From DASSUC01 sp035649895 (GTDB lineage: Bacteria > Actinomycetota > Actinomycetes > Mycobacteriales > Micromonosporaceae): 9,491 nucleotides of DNA. Location: contig DASRIS010000130.1 in assembly GCA_035649895.1 (NCBI GenBank), forward strand, positions 1 to 9,491, given 5' to 3'. The notes under the pieces were generated by a model. The model did not search any database and was not told where the DNA came from. It saw nothing but the letters and a program-made list of their open reading frames with translations. Positions within the stretch are counted from its first letter, which is position 1. Each line of letters starts with the position of its first letter. A program made the translations under genes and the position numbers. Positions 1 through 4,992 of the stretch are shown piece by piece.

Positions 1-291
1 AGCAACTGATAGTGATGGGATGGCCGTAACGGTGGGTAGCCATTCGGGGCGGGTGGAGCGGGAGGCGGCGTAGCGGGAGCGGTGATGCTGGGTAGTGACG
101 CTGGTGAAAACGAAGATCATCAAGAACGGCGGGCGCACACCTACCCCTGGACACGCCGCCGCTACCCACTACCCCACGTGACTACCGAGACTCACCGCGC
201 GTACGCAACTCGATACACAATCCAGCCAACTGCGAAGAGCCGCTATTCGTGGGCGGACGCCCACAGGTCTCCTGACGGTGAAGGCGAAGTT
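1..291. other. Leader region without a recognised gene
   Basis: I see no convincing gene here. An open frame running from position 82 into the gene that starts at 292 is judged a non-coding extension: its residues are polar and arginine-rich without family features, and the membrane-protein character begins only at 292. The stretch contains a 9-base inverted pair, GTGGGTAGC near 31-39 and GCTACCCAC near 171-179, too far apart to be a simple terminator, and a purine-rich run around 48-83. A clear 16-bp palindrome at 249-264 is listed separately. The first bases may belong to an upstream unit that cannot be judged from this window. Confidence 0.4.
249..264. promoter_or_regulatory. 16-bp palindrome upstream of the membrane-protein gene
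   Basis: GTGGGCGGACGCCCAC has 7-base arms around a central GA. It ends 27 bases before the ATG at 292. The position suits an operator, or a hairpin in the 5' leader. No convincing -10/-35 pair was found; a GATACA-like stretch near 212-217 is the only weak candidate. The function is inference from position and symmetry alone. Confidence 0.3.
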
Positions 292-786
292 ATGCAGGCG
301 CTAGTAGGAATCACCTCTGGAATTCTTGCAGGGCTCTTGTTCGGCGAACTCGGGGGACTCCTGGGTCGTTTCGCAGACGGGTTGGCGCGAATCGCTTTTG
401 CGATAGCTCCCCGAACGATGGGCGGCGCGCTCAGGGCCGAGTGGGACCAGATATCCAGCTCGGTTCCGTCTGGTATCGTCCGCCTAAGGTTTGCTGCTGA
501 GCTGCTGTATGCCGCAGTGACCTCCAGGCGCCAACACCGGCTGCAACACACGTCAGCCAGTGGGCAATCGCGCGAGGAACTGGCACGAGGGCGGGGGAAG
601 CTGGAGGTTCTTGCGAAAACAAGTGTAACCCCAATTACGGCACTACTTGTAGGATTGCTCGTCAGCTTTTCGCAACCGTCAGGCAGCGACTTGTTGTTTG
701 CCGCAGTCGGAATTTTGGCGACGACGAGTGCGGTCGTCGGGGGCTACCTTGTTGCTCGGTCTTCGTCCAGGACGAAGTACAGATAA
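292..786 (+). CDS. Small multi-pass membrane protein, unknown function
   Basis: This encodes a protein of 164 residues that I do not recognise. It opens with a hydrophobic, glycine-rich segment (about residues 3-24, ALVGITSGILAGLLFGELGG). A basic middle region contains AVTSRRQHRLQH and a charged stretch REELARGRGKLEVL. Two further hydrophobic segments follow (about 116-128, ITALLVGLLVSF, and 138-157, LLFAAVGILATTSAVVGGYL), and it ends in a basic tail SSSRTKYR. Two or three membrane passes are likely. The ATG at 292 is preferred over the upstream start at 82 because AAGG sits about 10 bases before it and coding character begins there. Codon use (ATT, CTT, GCA, GGA, TTG) is less G/C-ending than in the other genes of the window, which suggests recent acquisition. 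It is separated from the toxin-antitoxin operon downstream by about 170 bp. Confidence 0.6.
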   Translation: MQALVGITSGILAGLLFGELGGLLGRFADGLARIAFAIAPRTMGGALRAEWDQISSSVPSGIVRLRFAAELLYAAVTSRRQHRLQHTSASGQSREELARGRGKLEVLAKTSVTPITALLVGLLVSFSQPSGSDLLFAAVGILATTSAVVGGYLVARSSSRTKYR

Positions 787-854
787 AGGGGCTCTCCTGC
801 CGTTCCCGTGGGTGCTTTGTGATCTCAAGCATTAGGTTGATCTAGAAAGGCACG

Positions 855-871
855 CCGTACCCGGGCTACGG
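855..871. other. Short hairpin between membrane-protein gene and vapBC
   Basis: CCGTA (855-859) and TACGG (867-871) can pair around a 7-base loop. With a 5-bp stem and no T run it is a weak terminator candidate for the membrane-protein gene. Nothing else recognisable lies between 787 and 916. Confidence 0.2.
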
Positions 872-916
872 TTCTGGCTGTCGAGGTCAGTTCCGTCGCG
901 GCGCAGACCGTGTCGA

Positions 917-941
917 GTGGACAGGACGATGCCTGTCTCAC
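917..941 (+). promoter_or_regulatory. Palindrome over the vapBC -35 position, candidate operator
   Basis: GACAGG (920-925) and CCTGTC (932-937) are perfect inverted arms around a 6-base centre. GTG (917-919) and CAC (939-941) extend the symmetry with one unpaired base. The centre (928-929) lies where the -35 would be expected for the -10 hexamer at 948-953, since a 17-bp spacer puts the -35 at 925-930. VapBC complexes are known to repress their own promoters by binding inverted repeats, so this is the natural operator candidate. The repeat is seen directly; the binding is inference. Confidence 0.5.
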
Positions 942-947
942 CGGTGA

Positions 948-953
948 TACATT
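948..953 (+). promoter_or_regulatory. -10 element of vapBC, probable leaderless start
   Basis: TACATT matches the actinobacterial TANNNT -10 consensus and ends exactly 6 nt before the ATG at 960. No Shine-Dalgarno sequence is present between them. With the usual 6-7 nt from -10 to transcription start, the message would begin at or next to the A of the start codon. There is no good -35 match, which is common for such promoters and may reflect the operator lying there. Confidence 0.5.
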
Positions 954-959
954 TGGCGT

Positions 960-1196
960 ATGGCCGAAGTAGCAGTCCGCGACCTGCGCAACCACGGGGG
1001 CGAGATCCTCACCCGCGTCGCCGCCGGGGAAGCGTTGATCGTTACCCGTGACGGCGAGCCTATCGCGGAGCTTCGACCGCTGCCCCGCCGACCGCTGCCC
1101 GCCGGTGTGCTGTTGCAGCGGTGGCGGCAGCTTCCGGCTGTCGACCCGGTGCTGCTGCGGGCCGACATCGACGGTGTCCTGGACGCGACGCTGTGA
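960..1196 (+). CDS. vapB: Type II antitoxin, Phd/YefM-like (VapB role)
   Basis: This 78-residue protein is the antitoxin of a type II toxin-antitoxin pair. The N-terminal half has the Phd/YefM pattern: EVAVRDLRNHGGEILTRVAAG (about residues 3-23, the helix pair used in dimerisation and DNA binding), followed by strands ALIVTRDGEPIAELRPL (about 25-41). The C-terminal half (LPAGVLLQRWRQLP and LLRADIDGVLDA) is the flexible part that in this family wraps the toxin active site. Its TGA overlaps the GTG of the toxin gene by 4 bases (GTGA), indicating translational coupling. The ATG lies directly after a -10 hexamer with no Shine-Dalgarno, so translation is probably leaderless, and a palindrome at the -35 position suggests autorepression. 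The family call is confident; the exact VapB subfamily is not resolved. Confidence 0.88.
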   Translation: MAEVAVRDLRNHGGEILTRVAAGEALIVTRDGEPIAELRPLPRRPLPAGVLLQRWRQLPAVDPVLLRADIDGVLDATL

Positions 1197-1624
1197 GCGA
1201 TGCGACGGTCACGCACCTGCGCGGCATCCTCGACACCAGCACCGTGATCATGTTGTCGCGCATGACGGACCCGGCCAGCCTTCCCGCTGAGCCACTCATC
1301 ACCGCGGTCACGCTCGCTGAGCTGTCCATGGGGCCGCTCGTGTCCACCGACGACGCCGAACGCGCCGCCCGCCAGACCCACGTGCAGCAGGCCGAGGCCG
1401 ACTTCGACCCGCTGCCCTTCGACGCGGCCGCGGCCCGCGCGTTCGGCCGGGTCGCAGCGTCCCTGCGCAAGGCGGGACGAAAGCCCGCGGCTCGTGCCTA
1501 CGACGCCATGATCGCGGCCACCGCAGTCGCGAACAGGCTTCCTGTCTTTACCTGCAACCCGGCCGACTTCTCCGGCATCGACGGCCTCACCGTGGTCGCC
1601 GTCCCTGTCCCACCCGCGCAGTGA
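1193..1624 (+). CDS. vapC: VapC-type PIN-domain ribonuclease toxin
   Basis: This 143-residue protein has the length and signature of a VapC toxin, a Mg2+-dependent endoribonuclease that cleaves RNA (often tRNA or rRNA) when freed from its antitoxin. The acidic PIN residues are all visible: D14 in GILDTSTVI, E43 in TLAELSMG, D104 in ARAYDAMIAATA, and D125 in the C-terminal TCNPADF block. Helix and strand order fits a complete domain, so the toxin looks intact. The GTG start at 1193 overlaps the antitoxin stop by 4 bases. An in-frame open region extends upstream to 1121, but it lies inside the antitoxin gene and has no family resemblance. The stop shares bases with a possible GTG start at 1621 for the following MOSC gene, although that gene more likely begins at 1720. 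The substrate RNA cannot be predicted. Confidence 0.88.
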   Translation: MSDATVTHLRGILDTSTVIMLSRMTDPASLPAEPLITAVTLAELSMGPLVSTDDAERAARQTHVQQAEADFDPLPFDAAAARAFGRVAASLRKAGRKPAARAYDAMIAATAVANRLPVFTCNPADFSGIDGLTVVAVPVPPAQ

Positions 1625-1719
1625 GCGGCCGAGCGGTCCCCACCCACAAGCGCCCGTGCCTGGGCGGATGGCGGGAAACTGCGCGGCGTGCGGTGGCCAG
1701 GGCGGTTAGGTTGCTGGGC

Positions 1720-2382
1720 GTGGGCAGGATTGTCTCGGTCAACCTGGCGGTGCCGGAGCCCAACCCGGCCAAGGGCGTCGGCGTCACGGGTATCAACAAG
1801 CGGCCGGTTGACCGCCTGGTCACCGTGCGGGCGCCGGGGCCCAGGACGACCGGGCTGCATAGCGGCCTGGTCGGTGACCATATCTTCGACATCGAGCACC
1901 ACGGCGGCGACGACCGGGCCGTCTACGCGTACGCGCGGGAGGACTACGACTGGTGGCAGGCGCGGCTTTGCCGCCGGCTGGCCAACGGGCTCTTCGGCGA
2001 GAACCTGACGACCGAGGAGGTCGACGTCAACGGCGCGGTCATCGGCGAGCGCTGGCACATCGGTCCACGGCTGGTCCTCCAGCCGACGTTCGGCCGCATC
2101 CCGGGCGTAACGTTCCAGCGCAGGATGGGCGAGCCGCGCTGGGTGAGGACCTTCACCCGGGCGAACCGTCCGGGCGCGTACCTGCGCGTGCTGGAGCCGG
2201 GCCAGGTGTGGGCCGGCGACCCGGTAACCGTGCAGGACCGTCCAGCGCACGGGGCGACGATCGCGCAGGCGTTCCGGGCGTACCTGACCGAGCCGCAGCT
2301 GCTGCCCAAGCTGCTCGAGACCGACGGGCTACCCGACGACCTGCGCCAGACCCTCGCGCAGCGGCTTCTGAAGCGACGGTAG
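1720..2382 (+). CDS. MOSC-domain protein (YiiM-like), conserved cysteine missing
   Basis: MOSC domains occur in molybdenum-cofactor sulfurase C-termini and in stand-alone proteins such as YiiM, which handle molybdopterin-linked sulfur or detoxify N-hydroxylated bases. The family core is clear in this 220-residue protein: the start strand GRIVSVNLAV, the block GDHIFDIEHHGGDDRAVYAY (about 52-71), FGENLTTEEV, and RANRPGAYLRVLEPG with GDPVTV near the C-terminal third. The position that normally carries the conserved cysteine (PC after the QPR-like strand) reads RIPGVTF, with Gly129 encoded by GGC at 2104-2106; TGC would be one base away. The GTG at 1720 is chosen because family members begin at this strand, with TTAGG upstream. 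A GTG at 1621 would add 33 arginine-rich residues and overlap vapC by 4 bases, so co-transcription with vapBC is possible. Activity without the cysteine is uncertain. Confidence 0.85.
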   Translation: MGRIVSVNLAVPEPNPAKGVGVTGINKRPVDRLVTVRAPGPRTTGLHSGLVGDHIFDIEHHGGDDRAVYAYAREDYDWWQARLCRRLANGLFGENLTTEEVDVNGAVIGERWHIGPRLVLQPTFGRIPGVTFQRRMGEPRWVRTFTRANRPGAYLRVLEPGQVWAGDPVTVQDRPAHGATIAQAFRAYLTEPQLLPKLLETDGLPDDLRQTLAQRLLKRR

Positions 2383-2386
2383 CTTG

Positions 2387-2413
2387 CGATCGAGTGGCCG
2401 ACGCTGTCGATCG
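2387..2413. terminator. Hairpin between convergent genes, candidate bidirectional terminator
   Basis: CGATCGA (2387-2393) and TCGATCG (2407-2413) form a 7-bp stem around a 13-base loop. It starts 5 bp after the MOSC stop and lies upstream of the end of the converging toxin relic at 2442. There is no T run, as is common in actinobacterial terminators. The long loop makes it a moderate candidate only. Confidence 0.35.
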
Positions 2414-2441
2414 GCACGCTCGTGTCGCTCGGGGCGGGCAG

Positions 2442-2671
2442 TCAGTCGGGTTCTGGTAGCTGGTCTGGGTAGGCCACCCCGACCTCGGTGATCGTGTTGG
2501 GGAAGCCCTTTCGGTTGTTGGTGATGAACAAAGCAGCACCGAGCCGATGCCGTCGGCGGGTTGGTCCCGTCCGCGGGGCTCGGCGGTGAACAGTGCGGCG
2601 ACCCGGCGACCCGGGTGGCGACCTGGTACGGCGGCATAGACGAGCACGTCGGCGTCGAAGGCGTCCACCAT
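2442..2671 (-). pseudogene. PIN-domain toxin remnant with internal deletion and frame change
   Basis: The ATG at 2671 opens a PIN-type N-terminus of 47 residues: VDAFDADVLVYAAVPG with the first catalytic Asp at position 6, then GRRVAALFTAEP and GIGSVLL. The frame then drifts antisense through the MOSC gene and makes no sense as PIN. In another frame, from about 2531 to the TGA at 2442-2444, the normal C-terminus of the same family appears: LFITNNRKGFPNTITEV, then VAYPDQLPEPD and stop. The two ends are adjacent around 2529-2536. The middle of the domain, with its catalytic acids, is missing; by comparison with a usual PIN length of about 130-140 residues, roughly 55-65 codons are gone. The Asp normally in the TNNxKDF motif is Gly here. 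The fragment follows an antitoxin-like frame by 3 bases (TAA, CAA, ATG). This is a dead toxin, not a sequencing slip, since one indel would not restore a full domain. Confidence 0.82.
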
Positions 2672-2674
2672 TTG

Positions 2675-2875
2675 TTACCGCGTCTGGCGCCCGGTGCGTA
2701 CGTCTGCGACCAGCTCCTCGGCCCGGTCCGCTCGTAGCCCGCCCGAGCTGGTCAACGGCGTGGTTCTGGCTTCGGCGAGGAGCTGGTGGAGCTGGTGGAG
2801 CTGGTCGGCCTCTGCCAGTAGGCGCTCAGCGCGCCGGCTGCGCAGCGCGTCCGGTCGTACGATGACGGCCACCAC
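2675..2875 (-). CDS. Probable antitoxin of the broken PIN toxin
   Basis: This 66-residue protein begins VVAVIVRPDALRSRRAERLL and continues with a helical, charged stretch of Leu/His/Gln repeats (LAEADQLHQLHQLLAEA, about 20-36) and a C-terminal helix RADRAEELVADVR. Its stop lies 3 bases before the toxin remnant, the usual antitoxin-toxin order. The strand-then-helices outline recalls the second half of Phd/YefM-like antitoxins, so the N-terminus could be truncated. The GTG at 2875 is preceded by AGCAGGAC at Shine-Dalgarno distance. An alternative GTG at 2953, overlapping the TAG of the upstream gene by one base, would give 92 residues. I do not recognise the exact family. The frame is intact while its toxin is destroyed, so it would be an orphan antitoxin. 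Confidence 0.6.
   Translation of the reverse strand: MVAVIVRPDALRSRRAERLLAEADQLHQLHQLLAEARTTPLTSSGGLRADRAEELVADVRTGRQTR
2781..2807. repeat. Three tandem 9-bp units within the antitoxin-like gene
   Basis: AGCTGGTGG occurs at 2781-2789 and 2790-2798, followed by AGCTGGTCG at 2799-2807. On the minus strand it encodes the repeated Gln-Leu-His of QLHQLHQLL in the helical part of the protein. Being 9 bp, it can expand or contract without breaking the frame, adding three residues to the helix per unit. Confidence 0.75.
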
Positions 2876-2952
2876 GCGTTGGTCCTGCTGCTGGCGTACC
2901 TGAGCTCCTCCGATGTCCAGTTCGGCTGAACGGAGCGGCGGTCGCACAGCCA

Positions 2953-3447
2953 CTAGCGCGGGCGGCGTACCCGGTGCAGGCGGAACGGCCGGCGGGTGCG
3001 CCGGGCGGCCGGGGTGGGCCGGGGTGGCGCGGCGCCGGACTCGTCCGGCAGCCCCGCACCGGCCCGGACATCGGGGCCGGCCGGGGTGAGCCGGCTGACC
3101 GCGCACTCGGCCGCCCACCGGGCCACCAGCGCGTCGGCCGTGCCAGGTGCGTTGAGCCGCTTGCCGGCCAGCTGCGGGGCGACCGAGTCCCACTCGTCGG
3201 TGCCGGGGAACACCCGCTCCACCCCGACCGGCCAGCTGACGATCTGGCCGCCGTGGTCACCGCGTGCGGTCACCAGGGCCGCGTCGGCCGTGGCCAGCCC
3301 CGGGGCGGGCTGCTCGCCGGGGCCGCTGACCACGTAGAGGGCTCCGTCCAGACCCAGGCACCACACCCCGTACGCCGGGCCGCCGGCCACCGTGACCCAG
3401 GCTATGGCCGCCTTCTTCATGACCTCTTCGACCAAGGGGTGCGTCAT
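2953..3447 (-). CDS. Uncharacterised protein downstream of AMMECR1 gene
   Basis: This 164-residue soluble protein starts MTHPLVEEVMKKAAIAWVTV, followed by GPAYGVWCLGLDGALYVVSG and GEQPAPGL. Alternating hydrophobic strands around Gly and aromatic residues suggest a beta-rich fold. The first half faintly recalls flavin-reductase/split-barrel proteins (a strand, GVWCL, then LYVVSGPGEQ), but I cannot assign it. A helix near the middle (DALVARWAAECAVSRL) is followed by a proline-rich and strongly basic tail ending RRPFRLHRVRRPR, probably disordered. The ATG at 3447 lies 14 bp after the stop of the AMMECR1 gene on the same strand, so the two are very likely co-transcribed and may act together. A longer same-frame open region upstream lies antisense-like within the AMMECR1 gene and is not used. 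It is a real gene by codon bias and position; function unknown. Confidence 0.72.
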   Translation of the reverse strand: MTHPLVEEVMKKAAIAWVTVAGGPAYGVWCLGLDGALYVVSGPGEQPAPGLATADAALVTARGDHGGQIVSWPVGVERVFPGTDEWDSVAPQLAGKRLNAPGTADALVARWAAECAVSRLTPAGPDVRAGAGLPDESGAAPPRPTPAARRTRRPFRLHRVRRPR

Positions 3448-3461
3448 ACGAGCATCGTGCC

Positions 3462-4040
3462 TCAGCCGAGGAGTTTGCGGGGCGCCCGGTCGGTGAACTC
3501 GGCCGCGGTGTACCGCTGCGCCCGGATCCCCTCCGGCCAGCCGCGCGGGTTCCAGCCGCCCTTGTCCAGCAGCGCCTCGACGAACCGGTCCGGGTCGGCG
3601 AGCTTGTGCCAGACCGCTGGCAGGAACGTGGCCCGCTGCCTGCCGTCGCTGAGGACCAGCCCGTCCACACCGGGGCGCAGCGCGGCCACCAGGCGGTCCC
3701 GGCTGTCCGCTGGGAGGGCCTGCGGGGCGCTCAGCACCGTAACGGAGATGTCCAGCTCTGGCCACTCGTCGGCGACGACCGGGGGCAGGCGCGGGTCGAC
3801 CATCGCCCGCAGGGCGTTGCGGACCGCGTCTACGTAGAGCGGCCGGGAAGCCTCGAGCGTGCCGATGCAGCCGCGCAGCGCGCCGGCCAGCTCCAGGGTC
3901 ACGAACGAGGCGCCGAGCGCACGCAGCACGGCGGATGCCGGCGGCCGCCCGTCCACCGGCCGGCCAGCCAGCCGGTCCGCGACCGCCCGGGCAACCAGCG
4001 CGGCGAGCGCCTGGCCGTGGTACGGCGCCAGCGGCTCCAT
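3462..4040 (-). CDS. AMMECR1-domain protein
   Basis: This 192-residue protein is a complete stand-alone AMMECR1 domain. Visible family blocks are the N-terminal helix (LAALVARAVADRL), the strand SFVTLELAGALRGCIGTLE with the signature Arg-Gly-Cys-Ile-Gly at 56-60, PLYVDAVRNALRAMVDPRLPP, ELDISVTVLS, the glycine-rich DGLVLSDGRQRATFLPAVW (about 128-146), and the C-terminal RYTAAEFTDR. The domain is conserved from archaea to humans. Its biochemical role is not settled; in many prokaryotes it sits beside Memo-like or radical SAM genes, which are absent here. A partner of unknown function follows by 14 bp. No Shine-Dalgarno precedes the ATG at 4040, but a TACGCT hexamer ends exactly 6 nt before it, so translation is probably leaderless. 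The gene is insulated from the HAD gene upstream by a strong hairpin. Confidence 0.9.
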   Translation of the reverse strand: MEPLAPYHGQALAALVARAVADRLAGRPVDGRPPASAVLRALGASFVTLELAGALRGCIGTLEASRPLYVDAVRNALRAMVDPRLPPVVADEWPELDISVTVLSAPQALPADSRDRLVAALRPGVDGLVLSDGRQRATFLPAVWHKLADPDRFVEALLDKGGWNPRGWPEGIRAQRYTAAEFTDRAPRKLLG

Positions 4041-4046
4041 CGACCA

Positions 4047-4052
4047 AGCGTA
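4047..4052 (-). promoter_or_regulatory. -10 element of the AMMECR1 operon, probable leaderless start
   Basis: On the minus strand TACGCT (TANNNT) ends 6 nt before the ATG at 4040, the same geometry as at vapB. A second -10-like hexamer, TATACA, lies a little further upstream (4058-4063). Neither has a clear -35; that region falls in the terminator hairpin of the preceding gene. Confidence 0.4.
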
Positions 4053-4065
4053 GGCGGTGTATAGG

Positions 4066-4099
4066 GACCGCGCGCCGGTGGGACCTCCGGCGCGCGGTC
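4066..4099 (-). terminator. Strong GC hairpin after the HAD gene
   Basis: GACCGCGCGCCGG (4066-4078) and CCGGCGCGCGGTC (4087-4099) form a perfect 13-bp stem with an 8-base loop. It begins 27 bp after the HAD stop codon in the direction of transcription. There is no T tract, which is usual for terminators in high-GC actinobacteria. It separates the HAD gene from the AMMECR1 operon. Confidence 0.75.
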
Positions 4100-4126
4100 A
4101 GCCAAGGACCGCCTGCCCTGCGGCAG

Positions 4127-4882
4127 TCAGACGAGGATCGGTTGCCGGTGCGACCCGTGGGGCCGCGGCACCAGGGCGGCCACGCTGCTCTCCAGCTGGT
4201 CCAGGTACGTGACCACCTGCAGCAGTGACCGCACGGCCGGCCCGTGCCAGCGCAGGTCGGTCTGGAACACCAGGTGGTGAGCCAGGTCCGGGGGGTCCAT
4301 CCGGAGCACGGTCATGCCCGCCTCGGCGGCGCCGGACAGCTCACCGCTGCCGCCGTCGCCGACGTACAGGCACTGTGCTGGGGGGACGTCCAGCTCGGCG
4401 CAGGCGGTCAGGTACATCGCCGGGTGCGGCTTGCACTCGCCGACGTGGACCGAGAACACGGTCCGGTCGAGCAGCGGGTAGACCGGTAGCTCCGGCAGGA
4501 ATGCCGGCAGCTCGTGCCCGCAGTCGCTGACCACGGCGGTGGAGACCCCGCGCCGGCGCAGCGCCCACAGCGCGTTGACGGCGTCGGGCCGTAGCCGGGT
4601 GTCGGTGCGTACGGCGTCGACGCGCGCCGCGCACGCCCGCCGTAGCTGCTCGTCGCTCGGGTGCACGTCCAGCTGGGCGCAGACCCAGCGCAGGGTCGCC
4701 TCGGCGGTGCCGAGCCGCCCCTGCGCGCGTAGGTAGAACGTACGGTCGAGGACGTCGATGAAGGCGGCCGGGTCGCAGCCGAGCGAGCGGGCAATCTTTG
4801 TGTGTGCCCGGCCCCGCTGCACGGCCTGGGTGAGGGTGCCGAAGAAGTCGAAGAGGACCGCGCGATAGTGGCGGTGCTGCAT
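4127..4882 (-). CDS. HAD-superfamily hydrolase
   Basis: This 251-residue protein of the haloacid dehalogenase superfamily is cytoplasmic, with no signal or membrane segment. Motif I is VLFDFFGTLT with the nucleophile D12, but the usual second Asp (DxD) is Phe14. Motif II is VVSDCG with S119. Motif III is K151 in GECKPHP. Motif IV is YVGDGGSGEL, with D176 and a Glu at 181 where many relatives have Asp or Asn. The helical cap lies between about residues 20 and 95. DxD phosphatases use the second Asp as general acid, so the Phe may favour dehalogenase-like or altered chemistry, although relatives with DFFGT or DFYGT are common. The ATG at 4882 is preferred over upstream starts because motif I begins within ten residues and AAGGCAGG lies upstream. 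The gene is single, divergent from the EamA gene, and ends at a hairpin. Substrate unknown. Confidence 0.87.
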   Translation of the reverse strand: MQHRHYRAVLFDFFGTLTQAVQRGRAHTKIARSLGCDPAAFIDVLDRTFYLRAQGRLGTAEATLRWVCAQLDVHPSDEQLRRACAARVDAVRTDTRLRPDAVNALWALRRRGVSTAVVSDCGHELPAFLPELPVYPLLDRTVFSVHVGECKPHPAMYLTACAELDVPPAQCLYVGDGGSGELSGAAEAGMTVLRMDPPDLAHHLVFQTDLRWHGPAVRSLLQVVTYLDQLESSVAALVPRPHGSHRQPILV

Positions 4883-4992
4883 CGGACGATGCCTGCCTTC
4901 GTCTGGGGAGGTCGGCGGCGCTTTTCGCACAGCCCGCAGGAGCGTAGGAAGTTGATCATTAGGGAGACATCGGCCTGCTGGCCTACGGTCGA

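Noticed and set aside
31..179. 9-base inverted pair GTGGGTAGC/GCTACCCAC as possible element ends
   Set aside because: The arms are short and about 130 bp apart, and there is no transposase or target duplication; chance is likely in GC-rich DNA.
82..291. N-terminal extension of the membrane-protein gene from position 82
   Set aside because: It is polar, arginine-rich and unlike any leader; the ATG at 292 with AAGG upstream and an immediate hydrophobic helix is a better start.
1621..1719. GTG start overlapping the vapC stop for the MOSC gene
   Set aside because: The overlap is attractive, but the 33 added residues are basic and lack family resemblance; MOSC proteins begin at the strand starting at 1720. 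Kept as an alternative only.
2953..4047. Open frame of 364 codons suggesting one large minus-strand protein
   Set aside because: Its first 200 residues are a shifted-frame shadow of the AMMECR1 gene; only the part from the ATG at 3447 looks like a real protein.
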